From Pontibacter beigongshangensis (lineage in GTDB: Bacteria; Bacteroidota; Bacteroidia; Cytophagales; Hymenobacteraceae): a stretch of DNA of 35,177 nt. Positions 1 through 8,309 of this stretch are shown here, in pieces. Numbering within the stretch: the first letter of the stretch is position 1; every line of letters begins with the position of its first letter. A program made the position numbers and the translations under genes. Location: contig NZ_VFSD01000035.1 in NCBI RefSeq assembly GCF_014332515.1, forward strand, positions 1-35,177, written 5' to 3'. Under the pieces are notes generated by a model. The model had not been told where the DNA came from and searched no databases. It saw only the letters and a program-made list of their open reading frames with translations.

Positions 1-396
1 ATGTTTTCAAAACATCAAGGAAGGGAATCGAGAATTAAACAGACTAAACATTTTATTCAAGAGAATACCTCAGCAAGCTTACTAAATAACAAAAAATGGT
101 ACTCAATTCTTGAAAAAATTCAGGAAGAAGGACAAAGCATTAAGATAAAAACGCTTTTATCAGATTTTAGCTTTTCATGCGACTTTATCAGAGAAATAGA
201 ATTAACCTCTGCTCTGTTCGATGATACAGGAAATTTTATTGAATACTTTGAAATCGAATACATTAGTCTAAAAAGAACTGAAGAAATGATAAGTTTTTTG
301 AATAAGTTAAATATAAATTATTCAGATGATCCTGATCACATTACGATTTTAGGTTATCTAAAAAAACAGGTTATAACCACACCTAAAAATCACTAA
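1..396 (+). CDS. Small hypothetical protein, immunity-like (possible DUF6678 relative)
   Basis: The reading frame is open from the first base of the window. An ATG lies at position 1, but the true start could be further upstream. It encodes about 131 residues with no signal peptide or membrane segment. The order is a charged N-terminus, a central part with ELTSALFDDTGNF and EYFEIEYISL, and a C-terminal HITILGYLKK. This loosely recalls DUF6678-type proteins, which end in a similar aromatic/GY motif; that is a weak resemblance from memory. The DNA is clearly more AT-rich than the genes after 890, as is the next gene, which suggests the pair was acquired together. Small unlinked proteins of this kind are often toxin-immunity or contact-inhibition orphans, but nothing here proves that role. 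Confidence 0.6.
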   Translation: MFSKHQGRESRIKQTKHFIQENTSASLLNNKKWYSILEKIQEEGQSIKIKTLLSDFSFSCDFIREIELTSALFDDTGNFIEYFEIEYISLKRTEEMISFLNKLNINYSDDPDHITILGYLKKQVITTPKNH

Positions 397-441
397 AGCG
401 TTTTTTAGCCAAGTCCGTTAACAAAAAACATTTTAATTAAG

Positions 442-714
442 ATGTGGACACCAGTGCATATAAACCGAATCTTAAAGGACATGGAGTATTGTAATAATAT
501 TCTTTTTCTTCGGCCAGACTGCCTGAAGTTTTGGGAGTATATAAAAATTCAGCCTGAAAAATGGGCCGAAAAGACAATGGGAGAAGAAGGTGGCGGATTT
601 TGGGTTGTTGGAATAATAGGGAAGTCAGCTATATATTATAATGATATTGAAGAAGGTTACAATTTCTCCTCCTTTGCTACCTATGGCGAAATAGACCATT
701 ACCATCCAAATTAA
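442..714 (+). CDS. Small hypothetical protein, probably truncated by an in-frame stop
   Basis: This is a 90-residue frame starting at ATG 442; a second ATG at 481 (MEYCNNI) is an alternative start. It contains GGGFWVVGIIGKSAIYYNDIEEG, split here as GGGFWVVGIIGKSA then IYYNDIEEG, a pattern seen in small immunity-like proteins that I cannot assign to a named family. The frame stops at TAA 712-714. The same frame then continues for 19 more sensible codons (MELFEMVECLYEEIVKQNK) to a second TAA at 772-774. The protein was therefore probably about 110 residues originally, with a nonsense change in the last fifth. It is AT-rich like its upstream neighbour and follows it by 45 bases in the same direction. 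Confidence 0.5.
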   Translation: MWTPVHINRILKDMEYCNNILFLRPDCLKFWEYIKIQPEKWAEKTMGEEGGGFWVVGIIGKSAIYYNDIEEGYNFSSFATYGEIDHYHPN

Positions 715-889
715 ATGGAGCTATTTGAAATGGTAGAATGTTTGTATGAAGAAATTGTGAAACAGAATAAATAACTGTCAAAAATCGTATTTTGCCAAAA
801 TCATGGGAGGACCAGACTCGATGAAAGATACATCTAGCTGTCATAACCTCAATGTCATCCAAACCCTTCTCCACCCCTAACACCAACAT

Positions 890-3415
890 ATGAAAAAGGC
901 CTTCCTGACCAGCATCTGCCTCCTGGTAATGATGTGTTGTTTTGCACAGCAAAGCAAGAATTACCGTTCGCTTGATGCCAGCAACCCGATTACTTTTGGC
1001 GGTGACCATATCGTGTACCAGGGGAAGAAGATACAACTTGGTCCGCAGGCGTTCTTTATTGATGGACAACTTTCGGATGCCGAAGTAGCCAAGCATAAAT
1101 ATGTGTTTAATTCAGTGAACAAGGCCGCGGGACATCTGACCGATGGCACCGAAGCCTCGCCGATGGTGCTGTACCTGGCCCCTTATGTGTATTGGATCGA
1201 CAACCCCGACGATCCGGCTGTTCGGGTTTCTGAAAATAGCGGGCCACCGTATGGGCTTATCATCAAATGCGAATGGCTGCGGTTTCAGGGCTTGTCGGAG
1301 AAGGCTGAAAATGTGGTGCTGGCCTGCAACCGGGGCCAGACGATCGGGGCAGTAGGTAATTTTACGATGTTCAAATTTATAGGGCAGGGCACAAGCTCCG
1401 AGAACATCACTTTCGGCAATTACTGCAATGTAGACCTGGTGTACCCTCTAAAACCCGGCCTGAACCGCGAGAAACGGGCATCGGCTATTGTGCAGGCGCA
1501 ACTGATTCATTGCAATGGCGATAAAATTGTGGCGCGCAACACACGCTTTATCAGCAGGCTCAACCTCAACCCGTTTGTGGGCGGCAAGCGCGTGCTGTTC
1601 GACCGTTGCCATTTCGAATCGACCGACGATGCCTTGTGCGGCACAGGTGTTTACCTGAACTCTACCTTAGATATTTACAGCTCCAAACCCTTCTACCACA
1701 CCACCGGCACCGGGGCCGTGTTCTTTAACTGCGATATCCGCTCTTTCAGCCACGACAAGCAATATTTTACCAAAGCCAACGGGCAGGTAGCAGTCGTAGA
1801 TACCCGATTTACCACGGAGCCAAATACTTATTTAGGTTGGAGAGATGTACCACCCGCCGAAACAAAAAACTACCAGTACCAGGTCGTGCAGAATGGCAAG
1901 CCCGCCTTTATCGGGAAAAACGACCCGGCTTCTACGGTGGATATGGCCGGTAAATCTGTGCTCGATGCTTACCGTCTGGAGCACAAGGGCAAGTTGATTT
2001 ACAATACCTACAATCTTTTGGCCGGAAACGACGATTGGGACCCGATGGGGGTGAAGCCTCTGGTGCTGGCTGCCGAAAAAGAGCAGGCGAAGAAATACAC
2101 CAACCTTCCGGTGCAGTTGCTGGTTTCTCCTACGAATGTTGCCATCGAAACAGGGAAGAACAGTGCGACATTGAGCGCCAAAATCATGCGGTTCGGCAAC
2201 TACGAGCAGAGCGGCGAAAAGCTAAGCTGGTCTGTTGCCCCTGAACAAACATCGTTGGTAGAATTGAAGGTAAGCGCTGATGGAAAAACCTGTGAGGTAA
2301 TCCCCACGAATACGAATGATGACACCAGGCGGGTGATCATAACGGCAACTACAGCTTCAGGGCTGGAGGCAGCAAGTATTCTGCTGGTAGCTCCGGCTAA
2401 GTTGGAAGCCCCGACATTCAGTTCGCTCCCTAAAATTTCGAAGAGCAAAAACGGAGAACTTACCCTTGCCTATAAACTCGACATGCGGTTTGAGGATCAG
2501 TCGCTGGTGAGTTGGTACCGTTGCACCGATGCCAAAGGGAGCAATCCCATCGAGGTGGCGGTATCGCGGAAGGAGACGCCCTTGCTCGCTTACACGCTGT
2601 CGGCAGGGGATATTGGCTACCATATCATGGCCTCGGTGGCTCCCAAGCATATCCGGAGCGATGCAGGCGAAGCAGCAACATTTGTCACGCCGAAACCCAT
2701 AGCGGCAAAGGATGTGAAAGCCGATCCGAAGGTGTTGTTTACCGATTTCCGGAATGCATCTACCAGAAACCAGCCAAAGGTTGTCCCCGGCTTCTGGACG
2801 CTGGACCATTTCGATGCTGCAGACGAGGCGCCTGCCGCGCCAGCCGGCAAAAACGGCGATGCCTGGCACTATGGCACCGGTCTGGATGGCGCCGCGAATA
2901 TGGAAGGCCTGCTGCAGGGCCGGAGCGCCAGCATGCGTTACACCCCGGTTGGCAAGGCATTCGGCGACATGAAACTAACCCTGACAGTGGCCCCCTACAA
3001 AACCGCAGGCCAGGGATTTAGCGTGGCCCACCTGTACATGGATGTGCTCATTAAGTTCGATACCCAAACCATGACCGGTTACGCCCTCCGCCTTATCCGG
3101 ACAACGAAGCACCACGATGCGGTAGACTGTGTTTTTGTGAAATACGAAAATGGCCAGGTAACAGAAATAAGTGAGCCGGTTACCACCACCGCTTACAGAA
3201 CACCCTGTACGATTACCGTAGAAGTGCAAGGAGATAAGCTGCTGGCCCGGGCAGCCTCGCCAACCCAGACGCACGAAACACCAAACAAGCCCGGCGTAGT
3301 AGCAGCAGTTGCCATGCAAACCAATATCAGCCCAAACAACTTCGGTGGCTTCGGCATAGAATACAACGGAGGTTCCCCCACCATGATCCAGGACATGAAA
3401 GTGGAGTGGAAATAA
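890..3415 (+). CDS. Secreted right-handed beta-helix protein, pectinesterase/polysaccharide-lyase-like
   Basis: The 841-residue protein has a signal peptide at residues 1-20 (MKKAFLTSICLL, cleavage after CFAQ). Residues of about 50-370 have the repeated short beta-strand pattern of a right-handed parallel beta-helix, with phrases such as APYVYWIDNP, FKFIGQGTSSENITF and FFNCDIRSFSHDKQ that recall carbohydrate esterase family 8 and pectate lyases. Residues of about 400-600 look like two Ig-like beta domains. Residues of about 630-841 look like a concanavalin/laminin-G-type module that could bind carbohydrate. There is no type IX secretion C-terminal domain that I can recognise. The likely role is plant or algal polysaccharide processing in the periplasm or outside the cell. 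No SusCD pair is nearby, so the substrate is unknown. The catalytic residues could not be assigned. A strong hairpin follows the stop. Confidence 0.8.
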   Translation: MKKAFLTSICLLVMMCCFAQQSKNYRSLDASNPITFGGDHIVYQGKKIQLGPQAFFIDGQLSDAEVAKHKYVFNSVNKAAGHLTDGTEASPMVLYLAPYVYWIDNPDDPAVRVSENSGPPYGLIIKCEWLRFQGLSEKAENVVLACNRGQTIGAVGNFTMFKFIGQGTSSENITFGNYCNVDLVYPLKPGLNREKRASAIVQAQLIHCNGDKIVARNTRFISRLNLNPFVGGKRVLFDRCHFESTDDALCGTGVYLNSTLDIYSSKPFYHTTGTGAVFFNCDIRSFSHDKQYFTKANGQVAVVDTRFTTEPNTYLGWRDVPPAETKNYQYQVVQNGKPAFIGKNDPASTVDMAGKSVLDAYRLEHKGKLIYNTYNLLAGNDDWDPMGVKPLVLAAEKEQAKKYTNLPVQLLVSPTNVAIETGKNSATLSAKIMRFGNYEQSGEKLSWSVAPEQTSLVELKVSADGKTCEVIPTNTNDDTRRVIITATTASGLEAASILLVAPAKLEAPTFSSLPKISKSKNGELTLAYKLDMRFEDQSLVSWYRCTDAKGSNPIEVAVSRKETPLLAYTLSAGDIGYHIMASVAPKHIRSDAGEAATFVTPKPIAAKDVKADPKVLFTDFRNASTRNQPKVVPGFWTLDHFDAADEAPAAPAGKNGDAWHYGTGLDGAANMEGLLQGRSASMRYTPVGKAFGDMKLTLTVAPYKTAGQGFSVAHLYMDVLIKFDTQTMTGYALRLIRTTKHHDAVDCVFVKYENGQVTEISEPVTTTAYRTPCTITVEVQGDKLLARAASPTQTHETPNKPGVVAAVAMQTNISPNNFGGFGIEYNGGSPTMIQDMKVEWK

Positions 3416-3432
3416 AAATTAGTGCTCCCTTA

Positions 3433-3473
3433 AAACAGCAGAAGCCGGACGCAATGCCCGGCTTCTGCTGTTT
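3433..3473 (+). terminator. Perfect 16-bp hairpin after the beta-helix gene
   Basis: The arms at 3433-3448 and 3458-3473 are perfect reverse complements (AAACAGCAGAAGCCGG) around a 9-nt loop, 17 bases after the stop at 3415. The right arm ends in TTT and continues TAATACCT, so the U-tract is short. It is most likely the terminator of the upstream gene. Confidence 0.75.
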
Positions 3474-3515
3474 AATACCTAAATGCATGTCAGTAAATTT
3501 TGTCTTAGAAGGAGC

Positions 3516-3551
3516 AATTATTCTAATGAAAAAGGCCTTTCAGAGGCCTCC
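3516..3551 (-). terminator. Family A repeat copy 1 acting as the lipoprotein gene's terminator
   Basis: Read on the reverse strand, this is a short AGGCC...GGCCT hairpin followed by TTTTT and then the family A tail CATTAGAATAATT at 3516-3528. It lies about 50 bases after the stop of the reverse-strand lipoprotein gene. Hairpin plus U-tract is a standard intrinsic terminator, and the tail makes it a member of the dispersed repeat family. Confidence 0.65.
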
Positions 3552-3600
3552 AACACTTCTGCTCTGCCCTTTACTTCCGACAGAAATTACAGGCAGGTGC

Positions 3601-3852
3601 TTAGTTATTTATCTTGATATCCACATCCTTGGTTTTAAGGGAGCCGCCTTCACGGTTTATTTCCAGGGATGTTCCCTTTTCTTTCTCAACAGTAACTTTG
3701 GTGGCCGGGGCTTTGGCTTCTACCTGTACCTCTCTAACCGTCTCTTTCTCTACTACAACTTCTTTTTCTACTACCTCTGCCTGTTCCGGCTGGTTGTTGC
3801 AACCAGCAGTGATGAACAGGGCAAGCGCACTTACCATGTAAATAAATCTCAT
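3601..3852 (-). CDS. Small lipoprotein, Glu/Lys/Val-rich
   Basis: The 83-residue protein starts MRFIYMVSALALFITAGC, a short lipoprotein signal with a lipobox ending at Cys18 (ITAGC). The mature part has low complexity: an EVVEKEVVVEKETVREV stretch that could form a short coiled coil or extended charged rod, then a C-terminal DVDIKINN. It should be anchored in the inner or outer membrane facing the periplasm. I do not recognise a named family and the function is unknown. It is a single-gene unit with its own TAnnTTTG promoter box 35 bases upstream of the start and a terminator of the family A type downstream. Confidence 0.75.
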   Translation of the reverse strand: MRFIYMVSALALFITAGCNNQPEQAEVVEKEVVVEKETVREVQVEAKAPATKVTVEKEKGTSLEINREGGSLKTKDVDIKINN

Positions 3853-3886
3853 ACAATTTTAACCTTAAAAATGGGTGGGGGACAAA

Positions 3887-3894
3887 CAAAAATA
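3887..3894 (-). promoter_or_regulatory. Bacteroidota -7 box for the small lipoprotein
   Basis: On the reverse strand TATTTTTG fits the TAnnTTTG consensus. The predicted transcription start is near 3883, giving a leader of about 31 nt before the ATG at 3852. No convincing TTG is seen at the -33 position. Confidence 0.5.
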
Positions 3895-4138
3895 GATAAA
3901 GCTTAAAATCCGGGAACGGATTTGGTGGGATAGTACTTTCTTGCCTGCTACAAGGTAACCATTCAGCACGGTACTAACTAACGATATTCGTATTATAAAA
4001 AACGAGCGTTGTTTTTGACGCCTCTGCCCGTGCGTACTGCGTCTGCTCTTTTCTGTAACTCCTGATTTTCAGTTTATTCCTGCCGCAAAGCACCTCTTCT
4101 TTGTCGTTTTTTGCCTCTGTTTTCTTGGCTGCTTCCAG

Positions 4139-4146
4139 TATACTTG
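4139..4146 (+). promoter_or_regulatory. Likely -7 box for the PhnB/VOC gene
   Basis: TATACTTG matches TAnnTTTG in all but one fixed position and would give a leader of about 25 nt before ATG 4175. The rest of the 320-base gap from 3853 holds nothing I can support; a short reverse-strand frame there looks spurious. Confidence 0.4.
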
Positions 4147-4174
4147 CATCAGTAACCATTACATATTAACTACT

Positions 4175-4699
4175 ATGGAAAAGGAGCAAAACAAAGCACA
4201 GAAAATCGCGCCGCACCTGTGGTTCGATAACCAGGCAGAGGAGGCCGTCAATTTTTATGTCTCTGTTTTTAAAAACTCGGAGATTCTGGAGCTGACACGC
4301 TATGGCGAGGCTGGGCCCGGACCAAAATGCAGCGTAATGGGAATTTCGTTTCTGCTCGATGGGCAGAAGTTTATGGCCCTGAACGGCGGCCCTCATTTTA
4401 AGTTCACACCCGCCATCTCCTTCTATGTAAACTGCGAGTCGCAGCAGGAGGTAGATGAGCTATGGGAAAAGCTTACGGAGGGTGGAGCCGAAAGCCAGTG
4501 CGGCTGGCTTACCGACAAGTATGGCCTGTCGTGGCAGATCATACCGGCTGTTTTAGGCGAATTGCTGCACAGCCAGGATGCCGAAAAATCGGCAAGGGCC
4601 ATGCAGGCCATGCTGCAGATGCGTAAAATAGACATCGCAGTCTTGCAACAAGCCTATAACGGGCAACCTACCTCTAACCCTGCATCAGTAATCACATAG
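4175..4699 (+). CDS. PhnB-like / VOC superfamily protein (3-demethylubiquinone methyltransferase-like domain)
   Basis: The 174-residue soluble protein has the typical opening KIAPHLWFDNQAEEAVNFYV, then SVFKNSEI, GISFLLDGQKFMALNGGP, FTPAISFYVNC and GGAESQCGWLTDKYGLSWQI. This is the glyoxalase-fold PhnB/3-demethylubiquinone-9 3-methyltransferase family (PF06983). Despite the family name, these are not shown to be methyltransferases; most members have no known substrate. The fold usually binds a metal or small ligand in a beta-alpha-beta-beta-beta cup. The length is normal for the family. It is a single gene, followed by two family A repeats and a bidirectional hairpin before the convergent Wzi-like gene. 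Confidence 0.85.
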   Translation: MEKEQNKAQKIAPHLWFDNQAEEAVNFYVSVFKNSEILELTRYGEAGPGPKCSVMGISFLLDGQKFMALNGGPHFKFTPAISFYVNCESQQEVDELWEKLTEGGAESQCGWLTDKYGLSWQIIPAVLGELLHSQDAEKSARAMQAMLQMRKIDIAVLQQAYNGQPTSNPASVIT

Positions 4700-4726
4700 C
4701 ACGCAGCAGCACTAAGCAAGTCATAA

Positions 4727-4758
4727 GGCTCCAGAAGGGCTTTTCTATTCAAATAATC
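4727..4758 (+). repeat. Family A repeat, copy 2 (variant tail)
   Basis: GGCTCCAGAAGGGC is followed by TTTT and the variant tail CTATTCAAATAATC. It is preceded by a CAGCAGCA stretch and sits 28 bases after the stop of the PhnB-like gene, in the same orientation. Confidence 0.6.
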
Positions 4759-4813
4759 TGCCGTTAATCTGCCTAAACCTCACAGAGTCTTCCTGTGTAG
4801 GGCAGTAGCAATA

Positions 4814-4846
4814 GGCTTTGGAAGGGCAATTTCATCTAAATAATCC
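4814..4846 (+). repeat. Family A repeat, copy 3 (variant tail)
   Basis: GGCTTTGGAAGGGC is followed by AATTT and the variant tail CATCTAAATAATCC. It lies in tandem with copy 2, about 87 bases further on, in the same orientation. Confidence 0.55.
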
Positions 4847-4876
4847 GTAAGGCTGCAGCCTGCGCAAAAGCAAAGC

Positions 4877-4904
4877 GGCTATACCTGTTCTCTCAGGCAT
4901 AGCC
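4877..4904. terminator. Bidirectional hairpin between convergent genes
   Basis: GGCTATACCTG (4877-4887) pairs with CAGGCATAGCC (4894-4904) with one mismatch and a 6-nt loop. TTTTT follows on the plus strand, and a broken T-run (CTTTGCTTTT) follows on the minus strand. It sits between the PhnB-like gene and the reverse-strand Wzi-like gene and can serve both. Confidence 0.7.
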
Positions 4905-4936
4905 ACTTTTTGATGTTCAGAGAAGCCGAACCAGGC

Positions 4937-6607
4937 TCAAAACTCGTGCAGGCGCTGCGGAATGTTCCAGCGGAAGGCAACAGACGTAAAGGCGGTGTTC
5001 CGATCGAGGGAGTTACCATTAGAGTCGGTATTTCGCAGGATCTGCTTCAGGTCCACGAATACGTTGTGGCGCAGCTGGAAAGAGGCTGTCAGGTCGAGGT
5101 GGAGCTGGTTGGTTCTGATGCCTTGCGCTATGCTGTGGCCGTAAGCACCAGGGCGCTGGGTGTACGAAAGGTTTACATTGTTGCCCCAGTTTATGGTGTC
5201 GGTGCCAATTACCTGGTCCTGGCCGTAGCGCGTGGCAATGGCTTTGGCCGTCAGGTTCAGGCGGGGGAGGGGCTGGTACCGGATAATGCCGATCAGCTCA
5301 TACAGGTTGGCTCCAATCGGGTGAGCCAGCGGCTGGTTGTAGTGCTGGTAGTTCGTAAACTTGTCCATGTGCTGGTAAGTGTACGGGCGGATAAGGTTCC
5401 CCTCGCCCTGCAGGTCCAGGTTTGGCAGGCCAAAGGCATCGATGTACTTAAACCCTAGTTGGGCCGCCTGCTTGTTGGCCCACCAGCCATTGCCAGACCG
5501 CACTTCCTGCAGCAGAAACTCGTCCAGCATCAGCTGCCCGTACAGCTGCAAGCGGTTAAAGAGGTTCCATCGGAAGTCAGCGCCTAGCAGGGCATTGTCT
5601 TCGCTGCCGAGCATCTGCTCCACACTTCTATAAAAAATGATCGGGTTCAGGTACTGCAGCTCAAAGCGGCCGGCTCCCCTGGCAAAGATAATCGACTCAA
5701 ATACGCCAATGTTCAGGTTATCCGTCACGTTTACGCCCAGTCGGTGGTAGGCCATGTACTTTTTAGGGAAGAGCCTGTCGGCCCCGCCACGTCTGAATTC
5801 GGAGGTCAGCTCCTGGAACAGGTTCATGTAGTGCAGTTTCCAGACCCGGGTGTTCAGTTTCAGGAAGAAGGCAGGCGGCGCATAATCGGAGTAAACCAGC
5901 GAGCGGTAGCCATCGCCGATAAAGTGGCGGTCGTGGCCCAACTGTATCTCCACATGTTTGGAGAGGGCATAGTTCAGGTAGCCGCGCGCGGTAATAAAAT
6001 CGTAGCCATCTTCCTTAAATCGTTTCCAGAACCCTTCATGCGGCACCACGTTGTCGCGCCTGATTCTGTCCATTACGAAAGCCGGGTAGCGGGCCTGGTT
6101 CTCCCCGATAAATGTGTAGAAGCCGAACTTTCCGTCTATGCTGCCTTCTATCTGCGCGCCACGCGTGTTGATGTAGCGTAGGCCGTCGCTCTGGTTGTCG
6201 TTGCCGAAGTCGAAGTGTATCACCGGGTTCACACGCAGCGTAAACACGTCGCTTTCGTAGTGGTAGAGGTCGGTTTTGTTGCGATAGAAATATGTGAGGA
6301 TCGGTTTTTCGCTCTCGTTATCGTCTTCGGTGGTGTAGTTCCAGTTATCGTTGAGCAGGTAAGCCGTATTAAAGTCATCGGCGGCCGTTATGGCATTTCG
6401 GGCACTCACCTCTGCCAGCGCCGCCACATCGCGCCTGCCATAGGGCCGTACGTTGGTCTGAAGTTGCGGCACCTCCTGGCCATACTTTATCTGGTAACGG
6501 TCCACGAGGTGGTACGTGTCGCGGTTAAAGGGCATGTACACATCCTGCGCCAGTGCCAGGGTGGAGGAGAACAGGCAGCCTGTTAGCAGACAAAGAATAA
6601 ATCTCAT
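4937..6607 (-). CDS. Capsule assembly Wzi-like outer-membrane beta-barrel protein
   Basis: The 556-residue protein has a signal peptide (MRFILCLLTGCLF, cleavage after LALAQ, near residue 21). The mature part is rich in alternating aromatic/hydrophobic strands, as in an outer-membrane barrel. The stretch LGHDRHFIGDGYRSLVYSDY, followed by APPAFFLKL and the FELQYLNPIIFYRSVEQMLG region, is characteristic of the Bacteroidota Wzi-like family (PF14052). Enterobacterial Wzi is a lectin that holds capsule on the cell surface; that role for the Bacteroidota family is inferred. No polysaccharide biosynthesis genes are nearby. It ends in an aromatic F, typical of barrels recognised by the BAM complex. 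Confidence 0.88.
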   Translation of the reverse strand: MRFILCLLTGCLFSSTLALAQDVYMPFNRDTYHLVDRYQIKYGQEVPQLQTNVRPYGRRDVAALAEVSARNAITAADDFNTAYLLNDNWNYTTEDDNESEKPILTYFYRNKTDLYHYESDVFTLRVNPVIHFDFGNDNQSDGLRYINTRGAQIEGSIDGKFGFYTFIGENQARYPAFVMDRIRRDNVVPHEGFWKRFKEDGYDFITARGYLNYALSKHVEIQLGHDRHFIGDGYRSLVYSDYAPPAFFLKLNTRVWKLHYMNLFQELTSEFRRGGADRLFPKKYMAYHRLGVNVTDNLNIGVFESIIFARGAGRFELQYLNPIIFYRSVEQMLGSEDNALLGADFRWNLFNRLQLYGQLMLDEFLLQEVRSGNGWWANKQAAQLGFKYIDAFGLPNLDLQGEGNLIRPYTYQHMDKFTNYQHYNQPLAHPIGANLYELIGIIRYQPLPRLNLTAKAIATRYGQDQVIGTDTINWGNNVNLSYTQRPGAYGHSIAQGIRTNQLHLDLTASFQLRHNVFVDLKQILRNTDSNGNSLDRNTAFTSVAFRWNIPQRLHEF

Positions 6608-6732
6608 ATAAGTAGAATGGCTTGGGAATAGTGCTGTATAAGTGCCCGAATTTACTCTTTTCGCAGGATATTGTTCCGTAAAACAACCTGAATCTCTACA
6701 TTAGCAGGATAATCAAGCCATTGCTGCCCTTT

Positions 6733-7680
6733 ATGTTGCGTTACCTGCCTTACCACCAGATCGATTTTAATGCCTGGGATGCCTGTGTAGAAGCTTCCGG
6801 GCAATCCATGGTGTATGCCCATTCCTGGTATCTGAGCACCGTATGCAAGCGCTGGGATGCGGTGGTGGAAGAACTGGATGGTGTTTATGTGTCGGTATTC
6901 CCGCTGCCGCTGGGCCGCCGGATGGGGCAACTGGGCGTGCTGCAACCTTTTTTTACGCAGCAGCTCGGCCTGTTTACCACCAGCCGGAGCACCTGCCGGG
7001 AGCTGCCGCCTTACCTGCAGCTCATCCCCGAGAAATACAAACTGGTGTACCTGCAGCTCAACACGGCCAACTCCAGCCTGGGCCCTGGTAATATAGGTTT
7101 GTTTGAGATGCAGGAGCGGGTAACCTACCACCTCGACCTGCGGCCCGGCTACGAGCACATCTATAAAAACTACCTGCCCAAGCATCGGCCCAAAACAAAA
7201 AAAGCCCCGGGGCTAGGGCTGCAGGTAAAGCCGCTGCCTGAAATCGAGCCTTTGATCGAACTTTTTAAAAGTACCAAAGGCAAAGAGCTGCACGACGTTA
7301 AAAAGAAGCACTACCTCCTGCTGGCCAACCTGTACAAGGAGTTGCAGCACCGGCAGCGGGCGGAGTTGCTGCAGGTTGCTGATGCGGCCGGTACGCTCTA
7401 TGCCGCGGCCCTGCTGGTGCATCAGCCCGATAAGATCATCCTGCTTTTTTCGTCTTCCTCCGCAGAGGGCAGGCGCGCCTATGCCATGCAGTACCTGCTC
7501 GACAGCTGTATGCGCAAATATGCCGGCACCAACCGCACCTTCGATTTTGAGGGAAGCATGATTCCGTCGGTAGCAAAATTTTATGCAAACTTTGGTGGCA
7601 GCCCTGTGCCTTACGTATCTTTAGCCAAACAACATTTACCCTGGTACCTTGCATGGAAACACAGAACCTCCACATCCTGA
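6733..7680 (+). CDS. FemAB/GNAT-like acyltransferase-fold protein
   Basis: The protein has about 315 residues from ATG 6733 (MLRYLPYHQIDFNAWDACV). A TTG twelve bases earlier is also in frame but less likely, because the conserved-looking N-terminus begins at MLRYLP. The region YAHSWYLSTVCKRWDAVV and the later YKNYLPKHRPKTKKA then the AALLVHQPDKIILLFSSSSAEGRRA segment (given in parts) fit the tandem GNAT fold of FemAB/BioF2-type proteins. Family members add amino acids or acyl groups to peptidoglycan or polysaccharides, but the substrate here is unknown. It has no signal peptide. Its last 28 bases overlap the start of upp, so the two genes are probably translationally coupled and co-transcribed. 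Confidence 0.65.
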   Translation: MLRYLPYHQIDFNAWDACVEASGQSMVYAHSWYLSTVCKRWDAVVEELDGVYVSVFPLPLGRRMGQLGVLQPFFTQQLGLFTTSRSTCRELPPYLQLIPEKYKLVYLQLNTANSSLGPGNIGLFEMQERVTYHLDLRPGYEHIYKNYLPKHRPKTKKAPGLGLQVKPLPEIEPLIELFKSTKGKELHDVKKKHYLLLANLYKELQHRQRAELLQVADAAGTLYAAALLVHQPDKIILLFSSSSAEGRRAYAMQYLLDSCMRKYAGTNRTFDFEGSMIPSVAKFYANFGGSPVPYVSLAKQHLPWYLAWKHRTSTS

Positions 7681-8309
7681 CAAACCAACCCTCGCTTGCC
7701 AACCATTTTGTAGCCGAGCTCCGCGATATTCGTGTGCAGCAGGACAGCCTGCGCTTCCGGCGGAACCTGGAGCGGTTGGGAGAACTGCTGGCGTACGAGA
7801 TCTCCAAAACACTGCCCTATACGCCTACTGCCGTGACTACACCACTCGGCCAGCGTGAAACAGAGCTGTTGCTGGAGCAGCCCGTGCTGGCTACTATTCT
7901 GCGGGCAGGCTTACCGATGTACCAGGGCATGCTCAACTATTTCGATCAGGCGTTCAGCACATTTGTGGGTGCCTACAGGGCGGAGGAAGAAGGGCAGGAA
8001 CTGGAAGTGAACATGGAGTATATGGCTTCCTCTAACCTGAACAACCGGGTCCTGATCCTGGCCGACCCGATGCTCGCTACCGGTAAATCGCTGGTGAAAT
8101 CATATAGGGGAATGTTGCGCCACGGGCAGCCCCGGCACGTATACATAGCTGCTGTTATTGCCTCGCCTGAGGGCGTTGCCTATGTGCAGCAGGAAATTCC
8201 GGGCGTGCAGATCTGGCTCGGAGACCTGGATGAGCGGCTGAACGAGCACTTCTACATTGTGCCGGGCTTAGGCGATGCCGGCGACCTGGCCTTCGGCCCT
8301 AAAATTTAA
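7653..8309 (+). CDS. upp: Uracil phosphoribosyltransferase
   Basis: The 218-residue cytoplasmic enzyme makes UMP from uracil and PRPP in pyrimidine salvage. The PRPP loop is visible as RVLILADPMLATGKSL (about residues 130-145). The uracil-binding C-terminus GLGDAGDLAFG is the family signature. The N-terminal FVAELRDIRVQQDSLRFRRN is also typical. The start is METQNLHIL, 28 bases inside the 3' end of the upstream FemAB-like gene and in a different frame. The window also carries pyrC (dihydroorotase), so both salvage and de novo pyrimidine steps are represented. Confidence 0.96.
   Translation: METQNLHILTNQPSLANHFVAELRDIRVQQDSLRFRRNLERLGELLAYEISKTLPYTPTAVTTPLGQRETELLLEQPVLATILRAGLPMYQGMLNYFDQAFSTFVGAYRAEEEGQELEVNMEYMASSNLNNRVLILADPMLATGKSLVKSYRGMLRHGQPRHVYIAAVIASPEGVAYVQQEIPGVQIWLGDLDERLNEHFYIVPGLGDAGDLAFGPKI

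Noticed and set aside
3974..4159. A 61-codon reverse frame before the PhnB-like gene
   Set aside because: It covers the promoter region of the next gene, and its composition does not look like protein; no homologue pattern was recognised.
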